64,000 nucleotides of DNA from Blastococcus carthaginiensis (GCF_030731085.1 NZ_JASNFN010000003.1:1-64000), one strand, 5' to 3'; positions 16,273 to 25,181 are shown, numbered from the stretch's first letter. Notes: generated by a model not told the origin, from the letters alone. Program-made: numbers and translations.

Positions 16273-17066
16273 TGGTCTCCCCCGGTGAAGGTCAAAGCCA
16301 CGGAGCCGAGTCCGACGAACTCGGCACGGAAGGTGGAGCCGGCCCGGACGTCGAACGCCCGGGTGCAGGAGCCCGGCAGGATCACGTGCCCGGCCTCCAG
16401 CTTCACGCCGAAGGAGGCGACCGTGCGGGCCAGCCAGGCGACGGCGGTGGTCGGGTTGCCGAGGACGGCGCTGGTGTTGCCGCGGGCCACCTCGACGTCG
16501 TCCTGGAACAGCACCGCGTCGATGTCGGCCGGGTCCAGGTCGCGCGGACTCATCCGTGCGGCGCCCAGGACGACGCCGGCCGAGGAGGCGTTGTCGGCGA
16601 TCGTGTCGGCCAGACCGATCCGCCAGTCGACGATCCGGCTGTCGATCAGCTCGATGCTCGGAGCCAGGTACTCGGTGGCGGCGAGGACGTCGTCCTCGGT
16701 GCACCCCTCCCCCGGCAGCGTGTCGCCGAGGACGTAGGCGACCTCCACCTCGATCCGCGGGAAGCAGTACCGGGCAGCCGGCACGGGGCTGCCCTCGGAG
16801 AGCACCATGGTGTCGAGCAGGTGGCCGTAGTCGGGCTCGTCCACGCCCATCATCTGCTGCATCACCGGGGACGACAGCCCCACCTTGTGGCCGTGCACGG
16901 TGGCCCCGTCGGCCCGCTGACGGGCGATGTTCAGCAGCTGGATCTCGTACGCGTCGACGACGTCGATGCCGTCGAACGTCGCCGTCAGCGGCTCGATCGG
17001 CGCCCGGTCCCGCTGGGCGGCCCAGAGCCGGTCCGCAGCCAGCTGGCGGTGTGTCGGGCTGAGCAT
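16269..17066 (-). CDS. hsaE: 2-hydroxyhexa-2,4-dienoate hydratase
   Basis: A 265-residue MhpD/HsaE-type hydratase, with GHKVGLSSPVMQQMMGVDEPDYG in the first third (read in parts), the PRIEVEVAYVLG metal-binding acidic stretch and PSIELIDSRIVDW. It hydrates 2-hydroxyhexa-2,4-dienoate, the C6 product of HsaD, to 4-hydroxy-2-oxohexanoate. The ATG at 17066 follows GGAAGG by six bases. It is the first gene of a seven-gene leftward operon (hsaE-hsaG-hsaF-hsaA-hsaC-flavoprotein-SDR). Confidence 0.92.
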   Translation of the reverse strand: MLSPTHRQLAADRLWAAQRDRAPIEPLTATFDGIDVVDAYEIQLLNIARQRADGATVHGHKVGLSSPVMQQMMGVDEPDYGHLLDTMVLSEGSPVPAARYCFPRIEVEVAYVLGDTLPGEGCTEDDVLAATEYLAPSIELIDSRIVDWRIGLADTIADNASSAGVVLGAARMSPRDLDPADIDAVLFQDDVEVARGNTSAVLGNPTTAVAWLARTVASFGVKLEAGHVILPGSCTRAFDVRAGSTFRAEFVGLGSVALTFTGGDQ

Positions 17067-17101
17067 CCGAGGCCTTCCGTCGATGGTGCAGTGGCCGGGG
17101 A

Positions 17102-17151
17102 ACCGTCGCACCGGACGACCGGCGCCGGGGGTGACCTCCCGCTCAGTGGGA
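17102..17151 (-). promoter_or_regulatory. steroid-box promoter of the hsaE operon
   Basis: The box TCCCGCTCAGTGGGA at 17137-17151 (14 of 15 positions) has its centre at 17144 and extends to a longer CCTCCC/GGGAGG palindrome. On the minus strand a -10-like GACGGT starts at 17107, 37 bp away. The distance to the hsaE ATG is about 35 bases. Confidence 0.6.
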
Positions 17152-17364
17152 GGCACGCGGCCGGTCGATCGACTCGGCCACGACCGCGCCTGGGGCACGG
17201 GTGGCGGTACCGGTGCGCCGCGGTGCGGACCAGCGGGGCTCCCGGCAACCGCGACACCGGCCGGAACAGGCTCGCGTGGTCCACCGGTCACCGGCCCGGC
17301 CGCGGTCGGACCGACGTCGGCAGCCTGCACGGCGCCGCCGATACCGGCGTCAGCGCGCCGGGGC

Positions 17365-18411
17365 TCAGGCCTCGTAGGTGACGCGGAAGCGCTCGCTGAC
17401 CGGGAGCGCCTGGCAGGCGAGGACCAGCCCGTCGGCCAGGTCGGCGGCGTCGAGCACCTCGTTGCGCTCCATCGTCATCTCGCCCTCGAGGACGACGCAG
17501 GCGCAGGCGCTGCAGTTGCCCTCGCGGCACGAGAAGGGCGCATCCAGGCCGGCGTTGCGCAGGGCGTCGAGCAGCTTGGTGCGGCGCGGCCAGGCGACCG
17601 TGCTCGTCTCCCCGTCCAGCTCGACCTCGACCTCGGCCGCCGGGCCGGCGTCGTCGTCCTCCACCTCGATCTCCACGGGCGGCACGTCGGCGAACGGGTC
17701 GTTCGTGAGCGAGGTGAAGCGCTCGATGTGCAGCCGCTCCCCCGGCACGCCGGCGGCGGTGAGCGTGGCCTGGGCGAGGTCCATGAAAGGACCGGGGCCG
17801 CAGACGAACACCTGCCGGTCCGCGTACGGCTCGGTCAGTGCCCGCAGACCCGCGGCGCTCGGCAGCCCCTGCACCGATTCCAGCCAGTGCAGGACCACGA
17901 GCCGCTCGGGATGCTCCTCGGCGAGGGCGAGCAGCTCGTCACGGAAGATCACCGACTGCTCGTCGCGATTCGCGTAGACCAGGGTCACCGAACCGCTGCC
18001 GACCGACAGCGCCGACTTGAGGATCGACATGACCGGGGTGATGCCGCTGCCGGCGGCGAGCAGCAGGAAGTCGTCGTCCAGCGACCGGGGCGAGAAAGTA
18101 CCCGAGGGGCGCAGCACCTCCAGCACGGCCCCTGCGGCGACGTTGTCGCACAGCCAGTTGGAGCCGTAACCACCCACCGTCCGCTTGACGGTGACCTTGA
18201 GCCGCTCCGGGCAGTGCGGGGAGCTGGACAGCGAGTAGCAGCGGGCAGCCCCCCCGTCCCGCTCCGATGGCACCCGGACGGTGAGGAACTGGCCGGGCCG
18301 GTACCCGGAGAAGTGCTCCGGCTCCTCGGGCTCGAGGACCAGCGAGTGGGCGTCCGACGTCTCGCGGACGACCTCGACGACCCGCACCCGCTGCGGGGCC
18401 TGCTGGGACAT
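17365..18411 (-). CDS. kshB: 3-ketosteroid 9-alpha-monooxygenase, reductase subunit
   Basis: A 348-residue ferredoxin-NAD(P)H reductase. The FAD domain has RCYSLSSSP, the nucleotide-binding domain has LLLAAGSGITPVMSIL and ends with VFVCGPGPFM, and the C-terminal plant-type [2Fe-2S] ferredoxin domain has C-x4-C-x2-C (CREGNCSAC) with the fourth Cys in VLACQALP. It passes electrons from NADH to KshA, encoded 11 kb away. The ATG at 18411 follows GGGAGGG. It is the third gene of the leftward hsaD-kstD-kshB operon. Confidence 0.93.
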   Translation of the reverse strand: MSQQAPQRVRVVEVVRETSDAHSLVLEPEEPEHFSGYRPGQFLTVRVPSERDGGAARCYSLSSSPHCPERLKVTVKRTVGGYGSNWLCDNVAAGAVLEVLRPSGTFSPRSLDDDFLLLAAGSGITPVMSILKSALSVGSGSVTLVYANRDEQSVIFRDELLALAEEHPERLVVLHWLESVQGLPSAAGLRALTEPYADRQVFVCGPGPFMDLAQATLTAAGVPGERLHIERFTSLTNDPFADVPPVEIEVEDDDAGPAAEVEVELDGETSTVAWPRRTKLLDALRNAGLDAPFSCREGNCSACACVVLEGEMTMERNEVLDAADLADGLVLACQALPVSERFRVTYEA

Positions 18412-18428
18412 GCTTCCCTCCCTGCGGG

Positions 18429-20141
18429 TCAGACCGGTTGGGCGAGCGGCCCGCCCGCGGCCCGAGGACCCTCGGCAGTGGGCCGGGCGGATGCGGCAGC
18501 ATCTTTCGCGGCGACGTAGCCGAAGACGATCGAGGGGCCGATGGTGGCGCCCGGGCCGGCGTACTCGTTGCCCATCACCGACGCCGACGTGTTGCCGGTG
18601 GCGTACAGGCCCGGGATGACGCCGCCGTCCGTACGCAGCACCCGGCTGCGCTCGTCGGTGACCAGGCCGCCCTTGGTGCCGAGGTCCCCGACCTCGATGC
18701 GGAACGCGTAGAACGGCCCCTTGTCGATGACGTCGAGGTTCGGGTTCTCCAGCGTCGGGTCGCCGTAGTAGCGGTCGTAGGCGGAGTCGCCGCGGGCGAA
18801 GTCGGCGTCGACTCCGGTCCGTGCGAACCCGTTGAACCGCTCGACGGTCGCGGTGAGCGCGTCCGCGGGGACCCCGATCTGCTCGGCCAGCCCAGCCAGG
18901 GTGTCGGCGCGGAACGCGATGCCGGCGTCGTAGAAATCCTTGGGGATGGGCATGCCAGGCAGAATCTGCGCGAACGGGTACCGCGCCCGCGCCTTGGCGT
19001 CCATCACGAACCAGGACGGCGCGTGGCCGCCGGCCAACTGGTCGTGCACGAAGTTGACGTAGGGCGCGGACTCGTTGGTGAACCGCTGTCCGGCGGCATC
19101 GACGATGACCGAGGGCGGGATGCACCGCTCGGACACCAGGGGAATCACCGCGCCGGCCGGGTGGCGCACCGAGGGCATCCACCAGGCGTCGTCCATCAGG
19201 TCCAGCGCCGCCCCGGCCTTCTGCCCCAGCAGGATGCCGTCGCCGACGATCTCCCGTGCACCGGCGCTGTAGTCCGGGTGCGCACCCTCGGGCAGGTACT
19301 GCTCACGCATCTGCTGGTTGTGGTCGAAGCCACCGGTGGCCAGCAGCACGCCGTGGCGGGCACCGATGCGCATCGCCCTGCCCTCGCGGTCGACCTCGAT
19401 CCCGCGGACCGCGCCGGCGTCGTCGAGCACGAGGTCGGTCATCGGGGTGCGCAGCCACAGCGGGATGCCGGCGTCCTTGAGCGCCATGCGCATCCGGGCG
19501 GCCAGCGCGCGCCCGCCGGTGGCCATGTGCCGGCGCCGGACGACGTTGGACGACACCCGCCAGGCGGCGACGACCGACGCCCACCGACCACGCCAGGTCC
19601 GCTTGACCATGGCCAGGTCGTGGTAGTCCTTCGCGGTCACCCACAGACCCAGCGGGCCCTTCATGCTGTTGGGCCGCTGGAACTGCTCGTCCTCGCCGAG
19701 CTTGCGGGTGTCGAACGGCTTGGCCTCGATGGAGCGGCCCAGCGGGCGGCCACCCTCCAGCTCGGGGTGGTAGTCGGCGTAGCCCTTGGTCCAGTCGAAC
19801 ACCATCCACTTGCTGCGGCACAGCAGCTCCATGGCGGGCGGACCGTTGTCGACGTAGGCGTCCAGGCGCGCCGCGGGCACCCGCCCGTCGGTGAGCAGGT
19901 CCAGGTAGCGGCGGATGGACTCTCGGCTGTCGTCGTGGCCCTTGGCCCGCAGCGTCGGGTTGTTCGGGATCCAGATGCCGCCGCCGGAGATCGCGGTGCT
20001 GCCGCCGAACTTCTTGCCCTTCTCCACGACGAGCACGCTCAACCCCGCGTCGGCGGCGGTGAGCGCCGCGGCCATGCCGCCGCCCCCGGAGCCGACGACG
20101 ACGAAGTCGTACTCCTCGTCCCAGTTCCCCGCTGCGGTCAC
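18429..20141 (-). CDS. kstD: 3-ketosteroid-delta1-dehydrogenase
   Basis: A 570-residue flavoprotein. The FAD motif is FVVVGSGGGGMAAALTAADAG, followed by KFGGSTAISGGGIWIPNN (read in parts). The C terminus has LGTKGGLVTDERSRVL and GNTSASVMGNEYAGPGATIG, whose Tyr and Gly are the substrate-polarising residues of KstD enzymes. It inserts the 1,2 double bond into 4-ene-3-ketosteroids. The GTG at 20141 overlaps the hsaD stop (GTGA). A longer upstream frame over hsaD is a shadow. Of the KstD-type proteins in this window, it matches the classical delta1 enzymes best. Confidence 0.88.
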   Translation of the reverse strand: MTAAGNWDEEYDFVVVGSGGGGMAAALTAADAGLSVLVVEKGKKFGGSTAISGGGIWIPNNPTLRAKGHDDSRESIRRYLDLLTDGRVPAARLDAYVDNGPPAMELLCRSKWMVFDWTKGYADYHPELEGGRPLGRSIEAKPFDTRKLGEDEQFQRPNSMKGPLGLWVTAKDYHDLAMVKRTWRGRWASVVAAWRVSSNVVRRRHMATGGRALAARMRMALKDAGIPLWLRTPMTDLVLDDAGAVRGIEVDREGRAMRIGARHGVLLATGGFDHNQQMREQYLPEGAHPDYSAGAREIVGDGILLGQKAGAALDLMDDAWWMPSVRHPAGAVIPLVSERCIPPSVIVDAAGQRFTNESAPYVNFVHDQLAGGHAPSWFVMDAKARARYPFAQILPGMPIPKDFYDAGIAFRADTLAGLAEQIGVPADALTATVERFNGFARTGVDADFARGDSAYDRYYGDPTLENPNLDVIDKGPFYAFRIEVGDLGTKGGLVTDERSRVLRTDGGVIPGLYATGNTSASVMGNEYAGPGATIGPSIVFGYVAAKDAAASARPTAEGPRAAGGPLAQPV

Positions 20142-21004
20142 GCCGCGTCCTTCCGGGTCAGGAAGGCCAGGACAGTGGCTTCCCAGGCCTCCTTGGCCTC
20201 GATCATCGCCCAGTGCCCGCAGTTGGGGAACACGTGCAGTTCGACCTCCGGGATCGTGCGCATCGGGATGAGGGCCATGTCCATGGGGCTGACCCGGTCG
20301 TCGCGACCCCAGGTGATGAGCGTGCGCGCCTTGATCTTGTGCAGCATGGCCCAGTACGGCGGCGCGTCGGAGTTCGCGGCCGCTGCGGTGCGGGACTCCA
20401 TCGCCTTGCGGCCGTACATGCGGCGAGCACTGGCCAGGGTCTCCGGGTCGGTGGCCTGCGCCCACCGCTCCTCGATCAGCTCCTCGGTGACCATCGCCGG
20501 GTCGTACACCATGGAGTGGAGCCACTGGACCAGTCGCTCGCGAGTCGGCTCCTCGGTGAACTCGACGAGCAGCTTGATGCCCTCGCCGGGTGACGGGCTG
20601 AAGATGTTCCGGCCGATGCCGCCGATGGTCACCAGCCGGCGGATGCGGTCCGGGTGGGCGGCTGCCACCTGGGCCGCCACGATCCCGCCCATCGAGTTGC
20701 CCACGACGTCGACCTGGTGCAGCCCGAGACCATCGAGGAAGCGCAGCACCGAGGGGGGCGCGGCGACCATCGGGTGCTGGTCGGTCGGATCGCTCACCCC
20801 GAAGCCGGGGAACTCCAGCACCAGGCAGCGGAAGTGCTCGGCGAAGGCGGCCAGGTTGCCGCGGTAGTTCCGCCAGCCCGTGACCCCGGGGCCGGAGCCG
20901 TGCAGCAGCAGCAGCGGAGGGCCGTCGCCGGCCTCGTGGTAGCGCAGCACGCCCTGGTCTGTGGCCAGCTCCCGGAGCGTGGACTCGTAGGTCAGCGGGG
21001 TCAT
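20138..21004 (-). CDS. hsaD: 4,9-DSHA hydrolase
   Basis: A 288-residue alpha/beta-hydrolase of the meta-cleavage-product type. The oxyanion motif is HGSGPGVTGWRNY (from residue 35), the nucleophile is Ser104 in GNSMGG, the acid is in WGRDDRV and the histidine in FPNCGHWAM. It cuts the C-C bond of 4,9-DSHA to release 2-hydroxyhexa-2,4-dienoate and the C/D-ring propionate HIP (DOHNAA). It is first in the leftward hsaD-kstD-kshB operon and is divergent from hsaB, with two steroid boxes between them. Confidence 0.93.
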   Translation of the reverse strand: MTPLTYESTLRELATDQGVLRYHEAGDGPPLLLLHGSGPGVTGWRNYRGNLAAFAEHFRCLVLEFPGFGVSDPTDQHPMVAAPPSVLRFLDGLGLHQVDVVGNSMGGIVAAQVAAAHPDRIRRLVTIGGIGRNIFSPSPGEGIKLLVEFTEEPTRERLVQWLHSMVYDPAMVTEELIEERWAQATDPETLASARRMYGRKAMESRTAAAANSDAPPYWAMLHKIKARTLITWGRDDRVSPMDMALIPMRTIPEVELHVFPNCGHWAMIEAKEAWEATVLAFLTRKDAA

Positions 21005-21055
21005 CGGCGGATCAGCTCCAGCGCACACGGGAACGGGTGGTCGGCGAGCGTGGGA

Positions 21056-21107
21056 ACCGTAGGCGGACCCGGGGGGTGGTCGGCGGCATGCGTCCCGATC
21101 AACGGGA
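21056..21107 (-). promoter_or_regulatory. steroid-box promoter of hsaD-kstD-kshB
   Basis: The box TCCCGATCAACGGGA at 21093-21107, centre 21100, fits the consensus at every position, and the palindrome extends one base further on each side to C...G. On the minus strand TACGGT starts at 21061, 39 bp away. Confidence 0.65.
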
Positions 21108-21161
21108 CGGCCGGGCAGGATCGGGGCGGTGCAGCCCGTTCCCCGATCGGTCGCCGTCCGC

Positions 21162-21213
21162 TTCCGGTGACCGGGACGCGGCCGGGGACGACTGCGCGTG
21201 GCGTTCCTACCGT
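21162..21213 (+). promoter_or_regulatory. steroid-box promoter of hsaB
   Basis: The box TTCCGGTGACCGGGA at 21162-21176 (14 of 15 positions) has its centre at 21169. TACCGT at 21208-21213 is the -10 candidate, 39 bp away and only eight bases before the ATG. The mRNA would then have almost no leader, which fits the absence of a Shine-Dalgarno site. Confidence 0.6.
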
Positions 21214-21220
21214 CCTCGGC

Positions 21221-21826
21221 ATGCGGACGATCGAGCCGAACAGCACGTCGCCGTCGACAGGTCCCGCGGCAGGCGCTGCGGGCAGTGCCACGGCACCGGA
21301 CCCGGCGCCTCCGACCCCGGCCGAGATGCGGCGCGCCATGGGCGCCTTCGCCAGCGGCGTCACCGTGGTGACCGGGCACGACGGCCAGGACGCCGTGGGC
21401 TTCGCCTGCCAGTCCTTCGCCTCGGTGTCCCTGGAGCCGCCGCTGATCCTGTTCTGCGCCGACCACCGGGGCCAGGCCTGGCCGCGCATCCGCACCTCCG
21501 GGAAGTTCTGCGTCAACGTGCTCGCCGAGGACCAGACCGACGTCTGCGGCCGGTTCGGCTCGGCGCGTGGGCAGAAGTACGAGGGCCTGGAGTGGGACCG
21601 ATCGCGGTGGGGCGCCCCCGCCCTGCACGACGTCCTCCTCCGGGTGCACTGCGAGGTCTACGACGTGCACGTGGCCGGTGACCACGACGTCGTCATCGGC
21701 CGGGTGCTGCACGTGGAGACCGGCCCCGAGACACGACCGATGATCTTCTTCCGGGGCCGGTTCGGCGTGGACCCCGAGCCGGAGTTCGCACCGCCGGACT
21801 GGGGCTGGGGCGACCGCTGGGGATGA
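21221..21826 (+). CDS. hsaB: flavin reductase of 3-HSA hydroxylase
   Basis: A 201-residue flavin reductase of the HpaC/HsaB family. The core runs from residue 36 (MRRAMGAFASGVTVVTG) through GFACQSFASVSLEPPLILFC, GKFCVNVLAEDQ and a final GWGDRWG. It reduces FMN with NADH for HsaA. The first 35 residues are a Pro/Ala-rich extension; the ATG at 21221 has no Shine-Dalgarno site, and a start at Met36 (21326) would remove the extension, but the -10 element eight bases before 21221 favours leaderless initiation there. It converges on the first IclR gene. A decayed copy of its 3-prime end lies at 27474-27545. Confidence 0.88.
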   Translation: MRTIEPNSTSPSTGPAAGAAGSATAPDPAPPTPAEMRRAMGAFASGVTVVTGHDGQDAVGFACQSFASVSLEPPLILFCADHRGQAWPRIRTSGKFCVNVLAEDQTDVCGRFGSARGQKYEGLEWDRSRWGAPALHDVLLRVHCEVYDVHVAGDHDVVIGRVLHVETGPETRPMIFFRGRFGVDPEPEFAPPDWGWGDRWG

Positions 21827-21834
21827 GCCCCGGC

Positions 21835-21866
21835 CGGGGCCGGCCCGCCTCGCGGAACCGGCCCCG
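21835..21866. terminator. stem-loop between hsaB and IclR gene 1
   Basis: CGGGGCCGG at 21835-21843 pairs perfectly with CCGGCCCCG at 21858-21866 around a 14-base loop, between two converging stop codons. Confidence 0.6.
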
Positions 21867-21873
21867 CAGGCCG

Positions 21874-22776
21874 TTAGAGCCAGTCGCCGTTTTCCCCGGC
21901 GGCCAGCAGTCGGTCCAACGTCTGGGACGACCAGGTGGGGCCGGCGGCGCCCGGGATGGCACGCGGACGGCGATCGCTGTCGAGGTTGGGGTGCAAGGCC
22001 AAAGAGACCTGGCGGGCGGCGTCGACCACCAGCGGGGCCACCTTCTCCAACGGCGTCCTCGCGTCGCCGACCAGGGAGATGCTGGCCAGCGGCCCTTCCG
22101 GGCCCCGCACGGCGGCGGCCACGCAGGCGATTCCGGAGAAGCACTCCCCCCGCTCGAACGCCAGGCCGCGGCGCTGTCGGATCCGGTTGAGCTCCTGGTG
22201 CAGCGTGCTCAGATCGCCGATGGTGCGGCTGGTCAGCCGGCCGATCGCCTGGCCGATCTGGCAATCGACCTGCTCGGGCTCCAACCAGGCCAGCATCGCT
22301 TTGCCCAGCGCCGTGGAATGGGCCGGCGCGCGCCCGCCGACCCGGGAGGGAACGGCGCCGGCGAAACGGCCACCCACCTTGTCCAGGTAGTACACCGCCG
22401 CCCCCTCCAGGACCGCCAGGTGCACGACCATCCCTGTCTTGATCTGCAACTCGTGCAGCAACGGTGCAGCAGCGACCCGGATCTCCTCGAAACCGCCGTC
22501 GCACCCTCCCAGACCCAACGCCCGCTGGCCGAGCCGGTAGCCGAACGGCGTGTGCTCCAGCCAGCTCAGCCGAACAAGCTGGTCGAGGATCCGATGCGCG
22601 GTGGATCGGGGCAGATGCGTGCGCCGGGCAACGTCTTCCAGGGTCAGCCGCGTCGAGCGACCTTCGAACGCGTCGAGGATCAGCGTCATCCGCTCGACCA
22701 TCGACGGAGGAAGCTCCGGCCGCCCGGCGGCGGGAGTGGCGGAATCGGCGGCGGGCTCGGCGGCGAGAACAGTCAT
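21874..22776 (-). CDS. IclR family regulator, paralogue 1
   Basis: A 300-residue IclR-type regulator. The N-terminal winged helix (about 25-85) holds TLEDVARRTHLPRSTAHRIL, and the C-terminal GAF-like effector domain has HLAVLEGAAVYYLDKVGG and ERGECFSGIACVAAAVRG. It is almost identical to the protein at 27596-28498, with the same length and the same ends (MTVLAAEPAADSA and GENGDWL). The ATG at 22776 follows GGAG by six bases. A palindrome at its predicted start of transcription suggests self-control. It is a candidate regulator for the steroid boxes of the island; the ligand is unknown. Confidence 0.88.
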   Translation of the reverse strand: MTVLAAEPAADSATPAAGRPELPPSMVERMTLILDAFEGRSTRLTLEDVARRTHLPRSTAHRILDQLVRLSWLEHTPFGYRLGQRALGLGGCDGGFEEIRVAAAPLLHELQIKTGMVVHLAVLEGAAVYYLDKVGGRFAGAVPSRVGGRAPAHSTALGKAMLAWLEPEQVDCQIGQAIGRLTSRTIGDLSTLHQELNRIRQRRGLAFERGECFSGIACVAAAVRGPEGPLASISLVGDARTPLEKVAPLVVDAARQVSLALHPNLDSDRRPRAIPGAAGPTWSSQTLDRLLAAGENGDWL

Positions 22777-22795
22777 CGGTGACTCCACGCTCCAT

Positions 22796-22827
22796 AACTG
22801 GAATGAATTCCTGTTCCACCGACGGTA
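22796..22827 (-). promoter_or_regulatory. IclR gene 1 promoter and palindrome
   Basis: AACTGGAATGAATTCCTGTT at 22796-22815 is a 9-2-9 palindrome with one mismatch. On the minus strand TACCGT starts at 22827, so the palindrome covers the predicted transcription start. The same GGAAT-GA-ATTCC core precedes the second IclR gene at a similar distance. Confidence 0.6.
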
Positions 22828-22896
22828 CCAGCGAGCTGCGTCACACGGAACACCCACGGCCGCGTGTGCACAGCACCCGTCCCGCGACACCTGCCG

Positions 22897-22998
22897 GTCA
22901 CCGGCGTCGCGCTGTTCCTGGCATCGCCGCTGTCGCGGTACGTGACCGGCACGACCTTGCACGTCGACGGCGGCAGCCGCGCCGCCGGCGGCTGGCTC
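22897..22998 (+). pseudogene. C-terminal remnant of an SDR gene
   Basis: In one frame this stretch reads VTGVALFLASPLSRYVTGTTL, then HVDGGSRAAGGWL. This is the standard end of an SDR that binds cofactor and forms the tetramer (FLAS...YVTGxxLxVDGG). No Rossmann motif or catalytic Tyr-x3-Lys is found upstream in any frame, and the frame runs on past the normal end. It is a fragment of a lost gene. The DNA around it, from 22828 to 23235, shows no other gene. Confidence 0.65.
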
Positions 22999-23235
22999 CC
23001 CGCCCGAGCGGCGGCTGGACCAACCGCCCGCGCGACCCGTGAGCCCCTCCGGGGGAGCATGTGCAGCTGTCCCAGCCGGGTCGGCTCCCGGCGCGGCTCG
23101 ATGCGGACCACCGTCTGCCGGCAGCCAGCGGATCCATCCTCGTCCCAGCGTCCGAGAGCAGGCCTGCGCCTCGGCGGGCGGATGATGGCCACCGTCACCA
23201 TTCTCGACAACCGACGCCGCGGCACCGCTGTTCGA

Positions 23236-23478
23236 TCACCACCGACCGCCGGTGCGCGGCACGGACCCGGCAGGGACGAGGACGCCGTCGTGGGCGAGCG
23301 AGGCGTCGGCGCCCTCTTCCTCTTCACCGCCCGTTGGGCCGAGGCCGTGACCGGGCGGTCGTACTCGTCGGCCCGCCTCGCGGATCCGCGCCAGCTTCTC
23401 CGGCCGCCCATCCCGCGCTGCCGCCCGCCGCTGCTCGAGTCCGGCCAGCAGCAGCGCACACTCCGCGGCGTGGCTCAC
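23236..23478 (-). pseudogene. N-terminal remnant of an acyl-CoA carboxyltransferase
   Basis: An 80-codon frame starts at a GTG that overlaps the stop of the acyl-CoA ligase gene (GTGA), as a real operon gene would. It reads LEQRRAAARDGRPEKLARIREAGR near the start (in parts), which recalls the MGGPEKLARxxAAGRL start of biotin-dependent carboxyltransferase beta subunits, and later HDGVLVPAGSVP, like the usual DGVVxGxGxV segment. The conserved RERI and later CoA-binding parts are missing. I read it as a truncated gene. A genuine small protein is less likely. The family call rests on short stretches. Confidence 0.45.
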
Positions 23479-25121
23479 CGCGGCCGGACCTGCGTGCGGT
23501 TCACCTTCCCGGTGGCGTTGCGGGGCAGCTCTTCGGTGGTCACCCGCCAGCGGGAGGGCACCTTGTACCGGGCGATGCGGCCCAGCAGGTACTCGCGCAG
23601 CTCTTCACCGGTGACCGTCGAGCCGGCGGCGACGACGACGACCGCCGTCACCTCCTCGCCGAGATCGCCGTGGGGGACGCCCAGCACGATGCACTCGCGC
23701 ACGGCGGGGTGGGTGGCCAGCTGGTTCTCCACCTCCACCGGATAGACGTTCTCCCCGCCGCGCAGGATCAGGTCCGAGCGTCGGCTGGAGATGCGCAGCC
23801 GCCCGTCCACGAACGTGCCCAGGTCGCCGGTGCGGAACCAGCGGTGCGGAGCCGTGGAGGCCGCAGTGGCTTCCGGATTGCGCCAGTAGCCGAGCATCAT
23901 CTGCGCACCCCGCAGGTACACCTCCCCCTCCGTCCCCTCGGGCACGGGTTCACCGGCGACGTCACGGATCTCCACCTGCACGGTGGGCACGGGCCGGCCC
24001 ACCGAATCCGGATCGGCGAGGAGCTCGGCAGGGCCGGCGAGGGTCGCGGCGGTCGATGATTCGGTGAGCCCGTAGGTCGTACCCATGGAACGGCCGGCCA
24101 CCGGCAGCACCTCGCGGATCCGGTCCTTGAGCCCTGCGGATGACGGCGCGGAGCCCAGGTTGAAGGTGCGCAGCGAGCTCAGGTCGTAGGCACCCAACCC
24201 GCCTTCGCGATCGGCGTGCTCGACGATCCGCACGGCCATCGTGGGCACCGCCCCCCAGTTGGTGACCCGCTCCCGCTCGACCAGCCGCAGCACCCGGTCG
24301 ACGTCGAAACGGCCACGGTGGACGACCGCAGTGTCGCCCACCGCCAGCCGCACGACGGCCAGGTTGTGCAGGGCCGCGATGTGGAACAGCGGCGTGACCA
24401 GGAGGAAGCGGCGGTCGACGAGCGGGGTGCCGAGCGCGGCGGGGACCGCGTCGTTGAGCAGGTGGAACCAGCACGCCGCGACGACGTTGCGGTGCGAGTG
24501 GGTCGCACCCTTGGGCCGCCCGGTGGTGCCGCTGGTGTAGAGGACCACCGCGGGGTCGTCCTCCACCACGATGTCCGCGGGGAGCGGTGCGCCGGCGTAC
24601 TTGGTCACCAGCGCCGGGACGTCGTCCTCGATCGACAGCACCGGGATCGCCGGCTGGCCGGCGAGAGCGCGGCGAGGCGCGTCGGCCACCAGCAGGACCG
24701 GTTCGGAGTGCGCCAGCCCGTAGGCGATCTCCGGGCCGGCCCACAGCGAGTTCATCCCGACCGCGACGGCCCCCAGCGCGGTGGCGGCCCAGAAGGTCAG
24801 GATCCACTCGGGGTTGTTGGCCGCGCAGATGGCGACCCGGTCGCCCTTGCGCACGCCGAACTCCTCGCGCAGCGCCGCGGCCAGTGCGGCCACGGCATCC
24901 AGGTGGTCGCGGAAGGTCAGCCGGCTCCCCTCGGTGACCAGGTACTCCCGATCGCCGAACCGGGCCGAGGCGCGCAGCAACTGCCCGAGGGACCGCTCCC
25001 GGTTGGCGAACACCTCCATCGGTTCCCCGAGCACGTCCTCGGTGCGGATCTCGAACCGTGACCCGGGGCCGGTCAGGCGGGCGAGGATCTCGTCGCGGCT
25101 GGGCGGGTAGCGGCCGGTCAT
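23475..25121 (-). CDS. acyl-CoA ligase (FadD family)
   Basis: A 548-residue AMP-forming acyl-CoA synthetase. The P-loop is YTSGTTGRPKGATHSH (about 196-211), followed by TTYGLTES, the hinge region WFRTGDLGTFVDGRLRISSRRSD (read in parts) and the catalytic Lys in LPRNATGKVNR near the end. It activates a carboxylate with ATP and CoA. Given the neighbouring FadA5-like thiolase and SDR, the substrate is likely a steroid side-chain acid, as for FadD17/FadD19-type ligases, but this is inferred. It is the last intact gene of the leftward fadA5-SDR-fadD operon. Confidence 0.88.
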   Translation of the reverse strand: MTGRYPPSRDEILARLTGPGSRFEIRTEDVLGEPMEVFANRERSLGQLLRASARFGDREYLVTEGSRLTFRDHLDAVAALAAALREEFGVRKGDRVAICAANNPEWILTFWAATALGAVAVGMNSLWAGPEIAYGLAHSEPVLLVADAPRRALAGQPAIPVLSIEDDVPALVTKYAGAPLPADIVVEDDPAVVLYTSGTTGRPKGATHSHRNVVAACWFHLLNDAVPAALGTPLVDRRFLLVTPLFHIAALHNLAVVRLAVGDTAVVHRGRFDVDRVLRLVERERVTNWGAVPTMAVRIVEHADREGGLGAYDLSSLRTFNLGSAPSSAGLKDRIREVLPVAGRSMGTTYGLTESSTAATLAGPAELLADPDSVGRPVPTVQVEIRDVAGEPVPEGTEGEVYLRGAQMMLGYWRNPEATAASTAPHRWFRTGDLGTFVDGRLRISSRRSDLILRGGENVYPVEVENQLATHPAVRECIVLGVPHGDLGEEVTAVVVVAAGSTVTGEELREYLLGRIARYKVPSRWRVTTEELPRNATGKVNRTQVRPR

Positions 25122-25181
25122 GTCGGGGACTCCTCCGTGATCGGGGCAGCGGGCGGCTCGTCAGCTCGCCGTGCATGCATC

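Noticed and set aside
17284..17294. CCGGTCACCGG palindrome upstream of hsaE
   Set aside because: The same 11-mer type occurs inside coding DNA (Pro-Val-Thr-Gly codons) and lies too far from the promoter; the box at 17137 explains control better.
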